The notes beneath the pieces were generated by a model. It was given only the letters and a program-made list of their open reading frames with translations. It had not been told where the DNA came from and did not search any database. Positions 37,581 through 53,106 of a stretch of DNA of 64,000 nucleotides are shown here, in pieces; the stretch's first letter is position 1; the number at the start of each line of letters is the position of its first letter. The translations under genes and the position numbers were made by a program. Location: contig CM034547.1 in NCBI GenBank assembly GCA_020055645.1, positions 42,201,909 through 42,265,908 of the forward strand, in the 5' to 3' direction. Source of the DNA: Tomocerus qinae (lineage: Eukaryota; Arthropoda; Collembola; Entomobryomorpha; Tomoceridae).

Positions 37581-40500
37581 ATAATAAGCATTTTAAAGCT
37601 ACTAGATATTCTACTAATTTTAACCATTTAAATCTAAGCAAAAAACTGCAGGAAAAAATTCAAGTGCCAAATTATTATTGATAATTTATATTAATAGGTT
37701 TTAAAAAACAAATAATTTATTTAATTCTATAACTCAAATAAAATGGATATTCTGTGTGGATGGACGGATATAATATATTTTGGTAAGCCTTGTTTCTTGT
37801 CCCATTAAATGTGGTTACATCACAACAGACAAGGATTAAATTAAATATATTGATCCGGTTTTAGTTGCGGCATTTATTTCAATGTTGACCCTGAAATACC
37901 TCATTTTAAATTTAGTTTAAGTATTCCGACTTTAATTCCTTTTTATCTGAAAGATAAGTAAAGACAGTATTTTCCACGGGAAAACAGAAATGGTACTCTG
38001 CTAATCGTAAGTATATTTTTTGTAGGAGTGCAATGCAATACGTGAATATTAAGATAGTGTGGTCACATGTGTATATGCAAAGGCATTTGTATATGCTTTT
38101 AGAATTAGTAGAGGGAAGCGAGTGAATTAAAAGCTCCGAGTAACTTTGTTTATCTATGTAGCTAATCCCTTTCTTACAAAACTTTCCAGTGATATTTCGT
38201 GCTATTAGTTAATATTAGTTAGTTTTAGTTATAGGATGCCACCACATTAGTTATATCCATTAGTGCCACCTTACATACCTTAACTAGTGCCCAAAAAAAG
38301 TTTAGCTTTTAAGCAGGAGTAAGTGTCTGTGAGGGAAGTCGGAGCTGAACCGGCTCTTCCACTCTCACTCAATCTCATATCTACACCGTAATGTAATAAC
38401 TTATAAATCTGAAAGAGCTGGCTGACTAGAGTGAACTCACCTAAACGCTCAGAGCAAATTAAGCTAACTAAACCTTCTCTTAACTTACAGTTTTTCAACT
38501 CTAATCTAATGTAACGTTGAATGTATTTCACCACTCTTGTTTTTGTGTACAGGTCCTCCAACCAACTACTAACACAAGCACCTCTACCTACAATATACAA
38601 AGTTCTCTCTGACATACAAGAAACGCATTCTTTTCGTCTTTGATGCATTACACAATATGTTCAGCTTAAAATGTTCTTGTGTCTACATACTACATGCAGT
38701 TTTTGTAGTCTACAGCGTTACGTTACAAAATGTTTGTGTACCTTCGTTCAAATACATTATTGCACGCACACTGACTAGACTAACTTACTAATGTAGGTAA
38801 GCAAAGCACTAAGGACTAGGTATTTACTTTTTGGTAATGACTCCCCCATCCTCCATGTTTCACTTTTACGATACAAACGAGAAGAGTTAAAACTTTCTTT
38901 TTGTGAGCTTCACCTCTATACTCCACTAACAGACTCATGCTTATAATTTTCAACTTTAGCTTTCGTATAACCTTTTGAAAAACTTGACTTCTTGGATATT
39001 ATACTCTGCCTTGTCTTGACTTTGAATTATAGGCAAAGCTAATTGTAAGTAGTAGTTAGAGTTATGCCTTGTTTTCCCACTAAACATACTTGTAAAAGGG
39101 AGATTCATAAATCTCACGTTTAGATACTTCTCTTCTACAGTCTTATTGTTAGAACTTGGTACAAAACTGACTTTTCCTGTATTTCAGTCTCTTTACCTAT
39201 AATCATTATCTCTATAACTATTATATTGATCAAACTATAGAAAAATGTACATCATTAAAACGGATCTGACCTGTATTCTACAAAATTTGTATCCATTTAA
39301 CTACTACTCGTGCGTAAGTTTAAATAATACCCGCATTGTGATTCAGTCGATAATACAATGCAGTAAGAAAATATTAAGCGTATTTGCTTATCTTTACAAA
39401 TTATTACAAGTAATACACCACAATTATACCATTTAACTATTTAATGTGCAATAAAATTGTTCAAATACATCTTACATTCAATATGCCCATATAATTACAG
39501 TCCCGTAAGCTCCATCCATTGAATTACAATCATTACCGTTTATTGAATCTATACTACAACAGAATTTTTCAGCATTATATTCACATTCTACTCACAATCA
39601 GTCAATTGATTATATCTGGTGATTAATTGTGAAATACAATGGGATACCGTGTGCATGCACTTAATTATTGTTGAGCTCATTTGTGAAGCTACGATAAATT
39701 TTGTTCAATGCATACATAAGATACAAGATTGCAGCTTTATAAATCCTATATTAACCAATTAAATACTTTGGACAGAAAACGAATTGTGCTTCCACCAGAG
39801 TAATTTCATACAGACGGAGAATAATATTAGAATATAATATTCAGATTCCGTTTGATAGCTATACCACAATGCATGAAGTCAAAACAATGCTTTAGCATGC
39901 AATTACTTTACTGAGGAGAGAACAAGCTTTTCCATTTCATCTATCAGGTTGATCTGCCAGGCAGTCTACTCACTGCAATTTAATTTAAAAAATAAGACAT
40001 TAATGATGAGCATATATTATTTGTGTTTGAATGATTAAAATTCCTTTTTTGTTCCAATGTTAATCTGCACACACCATGATTGAAATCATGCTGATATATG
40101 AGCAGTGGAAAAACATACTTAACCTTACCATTCCATGTAATAATATTAAGCTTTGAAAGTCTCATTACAAGATGTTTTATATATAAATAGTAAACATTGC
40201 ACTTATACTATATAGCTGTGTAAATGTATAGGAAAGGTTAAAGCTGCCATATGAATTTAAACCTTGAATGCCTACTTGTGTGTGGTAATATGTTCAGCCT
40301 AATGTGTATATTATGTTCATGTTTATGTAGTATCATCAAAACGCATAGTTTGGGGCACCAGAAATGCCAGTCGAGAAGGTGTGTCTTGCTTCTCCTTGTG
40401 TATAATAAGTATGTGGGATGACACCACACTTAAGTAATAATCTTTAGCATTAACTTTTGGGAAATGACAAGATGAATAGAAAATTAAGGCAATTCCAAGA

Positions 40501-43500
40501 AGTTCATCTATAACTGCATAACACATCTGAACACAAAGCATTGCAACAAAGGACACTACTATTCGCACCAAAGAACAACCCAGTCTCACATTCATATACA
40601 AGGAGTACGAAATCCCGCTGCCAACTTAGTTGCCATTTTCACTGTCATAACTAATAACGCTACAAAATAACAACAGAAGAAGCCATATCTTATAAAACAC
40701 AATAGCCAAACAGAACCCCGACACCAACAAATAGTTTCCCTTCACAGACCTATAGGTAAATAAAACAATAAACATCTTTGTAATATGCATCCGTTGAGCA
40801 ATCTTACCGTAGTACCTATTGCAGTCTGAAGAAATTGTATACGAAAGAGCACAGAAAATAATATTTTGTTGCACTTGTTCTCTATTTCGTCTTTTATTTG
40901 AAAAAGAATAATATTTCTGGGAGGAATCAAATAGTCAAATATTTGTTTAAGTCAAATCGAATCTGCTTTTAGCACAAAATTGTCTGCTTACTCTATTTTG
41001 ATGATAACCATTTTAGAATAATAGTTTAGTATCTCCATGTAATGATCTACATGAACACTTAAGTATAGATGATATCTTAATGCTGCATATTTCGAGATTT
41101 AATCCCCCACACCATTTAAGTACCGATTTAGTGTATGCACAAATCTATATAAGGCAATGGAGATAAAAGCGAGTACTTGAAATGAAAATAAATCCGATCC
41201 AGGTATGTCATTCTTTGCGTTGTGACATGAAATATCATAGTTGAAATTGTGTCTCATTTTATGATGTATATCACACTTATTGGGAACAAGTCTGTCTGTG
41301 TCTGTGAGTAGGACTTGTGGATGATAGTAGGAGAATGGTGCACTGTAACCAAAGTGGGTAGCGCACTAGGCTCTGTCTTTTATGTTACACTGCAGTGCAG
41401 TTGCAAAGAGCAATATTTTTGCAATATTTATTTATGTTGGGAGAGCAAGGAAGGAGAGCTTATGAAATGTATTTAATAATGGTGTTTCGATATCCGTATA
41501 GTATATTGTGCTATCACACTGTCCTACATATGACAAATATATATACATAATAGCAATAATGTCATCAGTTGTGCTGCTATAAAGGAGAGACAAGTCGGGC
41601 ATAAAAGTACATCATTGGAAACTGTACATATTCCATATAGAATTTAGTATATTGCTGTTTTTTTAATATTTGGCTCACTTATTCTTACGATGAGACTGTC
41701 TTGTACTTTGTAACTTTGTAAGTGCTGCATGTTACATTAGTGTATACGAGGTGTACTGAACAGTACGGTATTATTCCGTTGTTGAATTGTATTATCGCAT
41801 ATGAAGTATGTACTACTTATACATAGTATGTGTAATCTTTAGCCTTAGCATTGAATAGATTGCTTGCCTTGCCCAAAAGTAAGATAAAGTCAACCACCGC
41901 ATGATGTCTACACTCTAATAGTCTTGATTTATGGATGGCATCTCTTAGCATGCATTTATTGTATATTGTGTTCGGTTCTTGTATTCTAGTGTTTTGTTGT
42001 TGTGTTACTTCGTTCCTTTGCCCTGTCCTGCCCCTGCATCGCTTCCTTGGCTCACTGTCGCTTCGTTTCATCTTCATCCTCAACACAACTGAAAGTCAAC
42101 GCATAAAGCTCAGCTTTTTACTTAATGCCTCCTCCCTCTGCCTTATTCTCTCTCCGTCATATTATTTCCTACATCACCTCACATTTACTCAAAAGGATAG
42201 ATTATTCTATATCCTATATTACTAAATATAAATGACACATATTCATTTGATTCAGACATTGATATATTAATAGTATCATCAGTAAGTACATAATAGGTGC
42301 CACTAATTTATTTAAAGATAGATAGATAAATACAAACACCGAATTCCTCTTTAAAACCAATTAAATCATTAACAAAGGATTCAAACAGATATTTCCTACC
42401 TATATACCAACTTTACTTAACATAGTACAGACTGTAAGATATGCAGCTAAATGAAAATAAATATTACCTGGATGTGCATGGTTGAGAATTTCAATGAGGT
42501 TAAATAATTTCCCTTTTGAAAAGAATGGTCAAATTACGCAAAAGTCTGCAGAGAATTAAGAAATCTGCTTTCGCAACTTGATTATACTTTTAGCTAGAAC
42601 AGGAACCATTTAATTCGGAGAATAACGGTAGAGAAAGGTAAATGCAAGCCGCTTGCCGCGTGATTCATAGAATTGATGATTATTGTAAAGTACACCGTGA
42701 AATTTAAGACAAGTTGTAATATTTCCGACAGTTTGGATTGAAAGAGTTAACATTGATAAACAAGTTTTGCTTATAAATATTAATATTTAGGTTTTATCTC
42801 AGTGATACAACAAACAAGGTACACACATCCGAATTAATATATCTACAAGTTTGTGAATAATATTCACATAAAATACGCACGGTGCAATGAATTGATTGAT
42901 TCATGAAATACACACTCCATTAACGATATTAAGGTCCTAGGTGTTAAGGTGTTATACAATAGTAACTTGATATCATAGCATTTAGTAACCATACGTTAGG
43001 AACAAAAATTTTTAGTTTTGAACTGTGTAATCCGGTCCATAGCTTATCTTACTAGTATTCAGGATTAACATCTAACCACTATTCATCAGCGGTCATTTAA
43101 TTCTAACTTACCATTTTCTTGACATTAAACTCGCCGGCACTGCAGAAAAGATATTGTAATATCTTGGTTTGATACTTAATACTATAAGTACACTTGTATA
43201 CTATCACTTGGGTAGTCTTGTCATAGAGTTGTATTACAAGGCACGAAAGCAGTAAGCAGTCAAAGGATTTTAATTGCAGAAGTAGTGACGATTTGTGTAA
43301 ATCTTTTTATTACATTAAACGTAAAGTGTTGTCATTACGATGAATGCATTTATAATGGTATATGGTAGAACTTGTGTCATTACTAGTAGAGAAATATTAA
43401 AAGGGACGAAAAGAAATATGATAAATGGAGTATGCATAATAGAGCTTTCGATCTAAAGTTTTAAGGAAGAGAGACATAGTAGTGAATTCGGAATGAAGAT

Positions 43501-46500
43501 GTAAAGCTAAGAATATGAAATGCATAATTTTGTGTATGAAATTAAATCCTGGTACATTGTATGATGTAGTGCTAAGCTGAAGTAAGGCTTTTACACTGAT
43601 TTAAAATGCAAGAGACTCCAGTTCGTGTTACAAGTTAAGGAAAGTCATTGACTTACTAAGAATATATTATGTTTACCGGATATGTAAGACCACAGCGGGC
43701 CGTTTGCCAAACAAGACAACTTTTCTACTCTTTCTCCCGTTTTAAGTTCATAATATGTAATATATTGTATAATCACTCTGGACAGATTTATGTAACTTTT
43801 GTCAAGTCAAGAGCTCCACTGCAAGTACAAAGAACAGAGACGAAGATGGGTTTATGGAATACACATTTTTAAATAGCTGTGTTTACAAAGCTTGTTGTGG
43901 GCCACACCGTTGCTTGTGTCATTGCGCAGTGCTTTGTCTATCTCAAATCTACACCAACACTACTGGTTTTTGAATCTTTAATATACTGCATTGCATACAA
44001 TATCTCTATGTTTTTCTGACGATTCGTGATGGAAACATACTCTTGGGTCCTATACACTTTGTATACATCCGCTAACTTAAAATTAGTTACTTTACTAGCT
44101 TTACTATTAATTTATGCACTGTCCATGCATTCTAAAGCAAAATGGAATGAGGACACAAAACTCTCTGACGCAACAGAAAAACATACTACGCCATGTCCCA
44201 TGCCAAGTGAGAAACAGAACAAGACTTTGACTCATAAATTTCAATTCATAAATCATTTCTTTGCAATTCAGCTACCAATCTAAAAACTGATCTCTCTCTC
44301 TTCATCTTCTAAAGACGCATCTCATTTTTGCCCAACTGTGAAATGACTTCATGTCTCGCACCTTATCTACTTAAAAAACGCTGTCTGCATGGAAAACAAA
44401 TTCCTTACGACCATATACGAAAAGTCAAATTCACAAAAATGCATATTACAAAGTCCGGATGCATTAAAGAAAACATTTCTGCATTTTCTAATGTAATGTT
44501 ATGGTCAGGTTACATTAAAAAATACAAGTAAGGTTTGGTAAATAAAATTGCTACTAAATAATTGCATGCATTTTGAAAGTAAAACAGTTTTCAATTTAGC
44601 ACTGAGGACAGTCTTTTCATCATTCAGATAATGTTATGATCTAGAAGAGAGAACTTTTATTTAACCGTTGAGATACTTTATTACAAGTTCTGTCCTCCGT
44701 CCCTAATAGTCATCTTTTCCTGGAGTATTGCGATTATCCAAGAATAAAAAGCAGACAAAATGGATATACATAGCATAAGGAAATATAGTGGGATAATTAA
44801 ATCTAAAGTTTTCTTTGAGATATCTTCATAAATGTGGAGGATGATACTAGATCAGGAGTACAATGTAGAGCTCACTGGTTTTTGCAACGTCTTATTAGTA
44901 GGGAAGTAATTTAATATATAAGTTACTCACTTCTTTCGACACAAGATAGTTCCTTCCTCTTTGGAGAAAAAAGTTGGCAGTGCAATGGCAGTTACCTTCT
45001 CTTCTCGACATTACATTAGCATATCAACATTTCCTTCCTTCCAACATTTTTCATAAGATTACAAAGTGATAAGTTAAACAGAGCTGGCATGAAAATGGCT
45101 GTATTCACTAATAAGCACTGCCATTTGATATTAAGCACTGGCTATGAAGACAATAAAGAAGTGGTAGGTGCTATTGAATGGTACAAAGTGTACTAAATTG
45201 CATTTTTGCTTATTACAAATGTTAACATTTATATTAATTATGATTCACTCATCAATCATCCTGCAACATTAAATTCAGTTGCATTCACTATCTATGCATG
45301 CACCTACCACTTTGCTATTAGTTGATAACACTACTGGTGGTTTGTGAACAACCAAGTCAAGAACATAAAAACTATTATATTTAATTATATCCTCCTGATA
45401 GACCAGAAGCAGACTACCTCAACCCAACTGCTACAGAAACAGGGCTCACTCACAAACAAAACAAGTAACATTAGCAAAGCCACACTGCGAAAGCACTACT
45501 CCTAGAGAAAACCATAAACTATGAAAAGATGAAGGTGCAGATAATGGATATTATTACTTTTCTCTATAAGACTGCATGTGTACTTCTATTTTGCATTTTT
45601 CAGGTCCCACAACTTAATTACGAACTAACTGTGACGTCTTTCCACAACTACTCCACAGCACTTGCTACTTTTAATTAAGCCATGACTTTAATTAATCCCC
45701 AATTTCAAAATTTTTCAACCGCATTTATAAAATGTAAACCTAAATACAACCGGGTATTCATGTATCTCTCCCTCCAAATTAAATAGGTACTATAGAAAGG
45801 TGAAAAATTACCTTTTGTACTTTAACAAGCGATTGCGTAGGATTGCAAAGTCAAGTTGAAGTATTTACACTGGCTTTCAATGAAGTAGTGTAATACGACA
45901 AAGGACAGTCATTCATTTTAATGGTATGGCTAGGTATGTGGATTAAATTAGGAGGAAAAGAATAATGAAATAATGAAGTCTGCATTTTGTCAAATGACTA
46001 CTACAATTGAACTAGGCAGAACAATTTAGTAAAACATTTGCTGACATTAAGCCTTCGTCTCCACCCGCCATTGTCATCTGTAATTTATTGTTAGTTTATG
46101 CAGTAGTTACCACTGATGCTGCATGTTTCACATAATTTTTCTATGTAGGTTAATCCAACAAAAGAATGTTAATGTAGACTAGTCTAGTAGGTAAGTAGTA
46201 AGAAGCAGTAAGCTATAACGACATACATTAACCTTGTTTCTCTCTGGAATTCTATTTTGATTTTTGATAGTATTATAAAACAAGCAAGATTAGAGTATTC
46301 ATGAGAAATACCAGTTGGTCTTCTCCCTATTTGCTAACTCAAGATGAAATAAGGATCCAGAAGGTAGCTAATTGTCAGCATCTTTGCAGAACAAAGTGAC
46401 AACGACACAAAGACCCAACAATCCCTCCTTAAGCCTCTTTCACCGCTCTTAATATAGAAATATTATATTTTGAACAAAGTACTATCACTTCCTCCTCTCC

Positions 46501-49500
46501 CAGACATTCACCAGCACGTAATTATCCACGTGTACATGTAATAATTTCAACTTCCATAAAATTAATTAGTTTTCCTTTTGAACGTAACTGCTATTCTGTT
46601 TCTACAAGGTAAATACCATTTTGCAATTTTACTAATCACTAGCTTGTGTCAACAGCTTGTAGTATCTTAAACATTCATAATACCTATTGTGTATGCATTT
46701 TATTCATGAGTTTTAACTATTGTTCTTCAGCTACAGGCGTACTTTACCTTACTATTTTATTAAATGCTTTTGTTCCCACGAAATCTAACTTGAAGACGAA
46801 AATTGCTTGCTTTTCAATATTGTTTAACTTTGTACAATTAACAATGTAATTTAACTGGTTACAAGTAGATTTTACTTGTTATCGTCAGAAATTAATCAAC
46901 ACAATTTCTAACTTAATCTGCAATGCATAGATAAAATTCACAAATTGAAAACAACCTTACCATATTATTAGGAAACTTATAACAGAGACCTCCTCCTAAA
47001 TACCAAATCAATCTGGTTAAATAAATTCTCTGCGCTCTGCTGCAACAAATTACCTTCCCTACAGTACTTGTAAAACGTACGTGCCAAACTCAATCTAAGT
47101 ACAATTTTTGCATCTACAAATCTATAGGTAATGTAAAAATAGTGCAAACGTGTTTACTAAGTCTCTAGCTGCACTTACATGTAATAAGAGCATAAAATAC
47201 CACAATCACTACACTAAACCAGAATGAGAGGAAAAGAACAATTAAAAATTAGTTTGCTCATAAAACAAACACTGTGCATAGACGTGCATAAACTGGATAA
47301 TAAGGTTGTTTATGTTGTTCTTTAATAACGTGGCAATTATCTGCATTATAATAACTGCTTTAATTTTTGTATGCAGTAATTCCAGTAACTATTACAAGTA
47401 AAACCTCAAAGTGAGATATTTGATGACATATTAAATACGTATAATCTACACCCAAATTATAGAGTTTGGCGAGTAAAAACTAGAGATATTCACTATATAG
47501 CATAACATAGTATAGAATTAGTAACCTCTAATGGATTTCCGTCTCCGTCAGTCACAGAATGAGGTACATGATGAAACTTGGTCCGTCGCTAACTATGTAC
47601 ATAGTATAATGATGATGTTGCATAGCAGATATCATTCAATACATGAGATACCCTATAAATGTATAGCCAGGTAAAGGTACGCACCTGCGATTCAGTAAGT
47701 GTATGTTTACATTTCCATAACCTAAAACTATTTACGTACTTAGTTATAAGATATAGCATTTGCATGTATGCTAGGTTATACATTAGATAAAGTAAATAAG
47801 GCTATTTGTGAGCGAACATAGTGTTACGTTATTTTGCTGCATGTGGATTTTATCTTGGCTGTACAATGAGCTTAGTAAAACTGACAATCATATTTTCAAA
47901 GTTAGCTGAACTAGACACATCACAACATGATGCGTTTATCATAATGTAGAAATAATAAGGGCATCTACTTATAGGATATCCCTGTAAATGCAATATCATA
48001 TCCACCTTATAAGAGCATTGTCCTTATTATATAATATTAGATTATATTATAGTCACAACAAACGACCACAGTGTGATACCCTGCCTTGTGTAGTAGAAGC
48101 CTACTAGAAAAGGGAAGAGCAATGGGAAGATCCCACGGTGATAAAATCATCATCAGTCAACTATCTATCTATTCATCTCCATCTAATTCAATGCTGGAGT
48201 TTTCCAGAGGGGAAACTTGAACCGACTGCTTTCAGCTATCTATCTATCTGCTTATACTGTGATCTAATATGTATACAGATTGTGGATGCTTATTAGACAT
48301 GATGGATCTACACACATGCATATTGTTACCGTGTTACTTATTATTGTGGCTTGACTTTGACTTTGAAATACATATTCCCTTAGAAAATCATAAAGCAGTC
48401 TACGGAGCTTCTCCATGATTTATTTGTTTGGACTCTGTGTACATTTACCTAACATATTTAAATCCAGATGGAAAGGGTAAAGGTGGTAAATGTACTTTAC
48501 GCTATACCATGTAGTAAAATATTATCCCATGTACGATACTACGCTAACAAATACTATCCTCAATAAACTTTTTTTTGCTCCTGGCTATTAAAAATGATAC
48601 TACGGATGTTTAAATATTTAGAGGCGTATCTACAAATCTTAACGGATATAGGTGTACAGGGTATCAAGGTTTCCCGATAATGTATATTTAAATCTGTACC
48701 GAAATCTGTGTCTGCATCGAAGTTAAGTCAATTAAAATCCGAATGGTCTTTGAAAGATGAATCAATAGTATATTGTGATTAATTAAAAACATTTCATATA
48801 ACTACCCTTCAATCGATAAGACAATTATGTTTTTGGGGAGAGATTGATAGTGGGTACCCTGTACGAAATTATGGAGAATTTTACTTAATCTTGAGAATAT
48901 TCTTTTGTCTATTTAATTAAAACTTTGAAATAGGATTATAACTAACCAGTACACATGATATACCTTATGCAATGATAAAAAGGATTGAGAATCCTTAAAA
49001 GTGGGCATACGTTAATATGCTTATCATTTAGCATTTGAGAAAAAGATTTACTAAATAGACAGCTTTCATTCATATTATGAGAAACGTAAACGTAAAAGGA
49101 AGACTTAAAATAAGCAACAGGTTTCAGAGACAACAATGCGTAAATAACAATACATGAATAGGTACATGTACATAGCAGGAGAGATGAATATTATCATTAC
49201 CAAAGCTATAGGTTGTTCTGTACACGTGAACTACCAATGCTACACAAGACGTGGACCATTCAAAGAACGCATACCAGACAAGTAGAGAAGAACGAGAACG
49301 GTTATGTGGACACGACAAGACACAATGCAAATACAACAAATGACATACATATAAGCTTTGCCTTAAATAGGCAAGAGTTGTTGATGACGAGTTTTTGTTC
49401 CGTACAAAAACCGAACTTCTCTTGTTGTTGTCAAAATTGTTCGACAGCATGCTTTCAGCTTCAAGTTGAGCAGGGTGGATATGGCTAAAAGAACCATCCA

Positions 49501-52500
49501 ATCTTGTGGTATGTGAATGTCGTAACTTAAAGGGTGGACTCAACTACTCCACAGTTCCTATTTACATTTTTATTTTAAGTAGTCACATAGCAGAGAATTT
49601 AAGGTGTACTTTAAGGCATGTCATTTATAAAAGGTGATAACACTGATCAGAATAAAATAAACTTCAAAATATTATCTCTGTTGCATTTATAGGTGCGCTA
49701 GTATAAGGGACATTCAGGGCCCTGCCTTCAGTGGAGATAAAATAACCATTTATTTAGTATTCGGAATGAATAAAAATAAATAATCTGTGTCCATGCATAC
49801 ATACGTAGGGAGAAGAAAGGAATTTTGTATACTGATTTGGTCTACAGCTATAATATTAACATAAAAGAATGTATAGGTAAGATGCCTACTATTGGTTAGG
49901 TAATAGGTACCATGAAACAGTTATGCAACTTATCTTCAGGTAAATATCAAATAGAGTGATGCTTCACTAAAAGGTAAAATATTTGTTCAAGTGTAAGAGG
50001 GGTACTGATTACGGCAACAAAGAAATAACTAATTGTTAGTTAGAGGAAAGGGCAGGTACTGAAATCGGTACCTGTTGTGTCTTAGAATTTACCAAGGCGC
50101 CTTTTTCTATGACCATTACATGCATACAAATATTGTGGGACGAAAGGAAAGTCAAGTCGAAGGACGGGAAGAAACTACTAAACAGACAGGGCATGACATA
50201 GTAGGACTAAGCCTGTTAGGATAGTGATACCCTGGCTTATTTCTGTGAGAAAATAAAGATAAAACGAAAGGTAGGTGTGTCTCTCCTAACACTGTTCCCT
50301 CCAAGTGTCTCCCTGACAGTTTTTCTCTGAATGAATGTCCACCGGTGTTACACTTTCTTTATTCTTTTATTTCCAGGAGAAAAAACACAAAAATGTAGGT
50401 ATTTCATACACAGAATAAATAGACCCTATAATGCATTACAAATTGGACATGGAACGGTGAATACAGGCTGTGTAATATTATATAACTTCCCCTCGCCGCT
50501 ATTCGTAGTTTTTCAATAGCAGTGTTCCTGCACTATTTTTTGTTTATCACATGTACCTGTACCTAACGATCTAAGACGTTCCATTTTCTCTATCCAAAAT
50601 GGGTATAGCAAAGAATTATACATTATTAAAAAAATGGATGAGCTATTTATGTCAGCGAAACAAAAAAATGAATTGACTTGTACAATATTTGTCATGAACT
50701 AGTTGACAATAATACAATGACAAAAGGTTATCATCATTGCCTGTGGTAAACTCGCATATGTGATAGCATTCAGATATTATCAAAGCAGAACTAGGACAAC
50801 ATTACATGCTCAACAATACATAAAAGGATGCTGTCCAATCTACAGTATGCTAAGTAAACAAAAATCACCGTTACACAAATTATAAAAATGAAGTGCCTAA
50901 TGTAACTATGCAGAGGTACCAGAAATAATGAAAAGTCGGTAGAACGTAGAAGAGATCGGCACTCTTAGTAAAATGCAACACAAATAAATGTAATTTTTTG
51001 TGTGGACAGACAGAGACTGGCTTGGTGATTGGTCTTTTCTGTCGTGATCGTAGTACGTTCCAAATGATTCGAAAGTGCCACAAAATATATAGCATTATGC
51101 ATAAGAGTTGTGGAAATATAATTCAATATTTAGGATTGCAGACGCCTGTAGAGCATTGGACACGCATGCAGTAATAAGCGCTTAATAATATTAATTTTAT
51201 CATGGCAGACGCACACTATTAGTAGGTAAATATAACAGGTAGACAAATTAAATTATAGGAACATCGAACGAGGCTTCGCAAGCTACAATTTAAGAGTCAA
51301 AGTCACTCACACAATCATTCAAACATAAATCCTGTTCTTCAGTGCTGTACCGCCATGAGTGCATAACTTCTTCTTCGTCTATCTCCATCTAACACTACAA
51401 TAAACTTTTTTCTCAAAATAATTCTTCATCCCTTTTCCCAGTCTAGACTCAACTTATTATTATTGTAGTTTGAGATTGCACTGTTATGATGTGAGAGGTT
51501 GGGAAATTATTATAAAATCTCAAAAATACACATTATACGCTGGTCGTGAGGAGTACCGTACATGTGTAATTCAACAGCTGAATGATTTCATTAAAATACC
51601 TACACTCTTCTTAGCAGTATTTTTGACTTGTCTTCACATTCACAACATATCATAGCCATGTACCTTCACTTTACACGCATAATTCGAATTTGTGCCATAA
51701 GTGCATTAACTCCTAAACTATTATTTCTGATATAGAATCTACATACATCTACCATGGTTCTGGTTTGCAGACCGTATATGTAAATGTATACACATGATAT
51801 CATACCCATATTAATTTAACGGCAACCAAAACCTGAAGGAACTGAATATTATTAAATACCTACATCGTATTTACATGCCGCTAGACACAACAACATCTAA
51901 CACGTCAGAGCTTTATCCAATTTACCTTTTATTTCGACGAAACTCTCTAAGATCGGTACAAGAAATGGAAAGTATCCGCAATAAATGCATAATTTTAATT
52001 TCAATCAAGTTTCAATGTCCTATCCTTTACCATCCACTACTCGATACTCATGCACTATAATATTTTCTTTCTTTTAAACTCTTGTAGAACTTAGAATAAT
52101 TATTTTTGGGTTAGAAATGTACAAATCTGTTTTTTGGTATTTAAAAGTAATTCAATTAGTTAAACAAATTATAACAATGCAGGTGCAATTTACATACATT
52201 GGTATTACATAATAGTAAAAATACTAACAATAATGATGAAATTAATGATGTAACCCACATTTGTGCTTATTTACATCATAATACTACTTACTTCCTGCAT
52301 AGGGGTAACATGTTCAGAAAAAATACTGGCAAGAAGTTAGAAACGTTCAATTCTGTTACACATTATATTTGGTAATATGTTACAATGGTAAATACCTAAT
52401 CTGTCTTAATATAACATTCTTGGTTTACTTATTGGCTTTATTTTTTAATCCTGACATTGCACCTCATAATATAATAAACCATTACAAAAGGAAATGTAAC

Positions 52501-53106
52501 TACAAAGGAGTTCATAAGCCAAAAACACACGACTCTTAGACTATCATAGGTCTGTTTAGAAGTGAATCAGCTTTCGAACTAAAGTAACTATTGCACGACT
52601 TTGTACTATGAATATTTTTCTCCGTAGGTGAACTTATATACTATTTCGATGGACGGGGTGATTTCAATATCTTATGGTACTTTAGATGTTACAAATCATG
52701 AGATATTACAAATTTTTTTAAGATGAATGCTTTGATGATACTTTTAATGACTTTTAAAATGCCATTAAATATGAAGTCCATTAATAATAATGTATATCAA
52801 CATGAAAAAGAAATTAGTGTAGTCTAGGAATAATGACAGCAACGAGGATAATTTTATTATGTCGTTCTTACTTAAGTTCAATTTGTAGTTCAGGTTTCAA
52901 GAAGTTATCGTGAAGCTAGATAAAGTGAAAATATTCGCTTTCAGAATTTTTACGCAAAAATGACTTCGTTCTTCACTTTTCGAGTTATTAAAATTTTAAA
53001 CCCTGTACCATAAACTAAGCAGCATTATACACCAAAAGCTTCTTTACAAAACACAAATTCAAAATGAATTATGATATATTACATAAAGTGGAGGTATTTT
53101 CATTCC
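37581..53106. other. Gene-poor 15.5-kb interval
   Basis: AT-rich throughout, with no supported gene, RNA or complete mobile element. The longest open frames (122 codons at 38280-38648 and 139 codons at 49124-49543, both minus) lack motifs. Short CTAT tetranucleotide runs flank 48165-48250. It may be intergenic or part of a large intron. Confidence 0.45.

Noticed and set aside
38280..38648. 122-codon open frame on the minus strand
   Set aside because: No recognisable motif, signal or membrane segment, no splice partner, and open frames of this length are expected by chance in 64 kb on six frames.
44026..44531. Two adjacent small open frames, the first with a hydrophobic stretch
   Set aside because: No shared splice signals, no conserved residues; the hydrophobic run is short and typical of AT-rich non-coding sequence.
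48165..48252. CTAT tetranucleotide runs as a possible CRISPR-like repeat pair
   Set aside because: Plain microsatellite runs without spacer structure; genome is eukaryotic.
49124..49543. 139-codon open frame on the minus strand
   Set aside because: Composition is Ser/His/Tyr-rich without a domain pattern; no supported start context or neighbouring exons.
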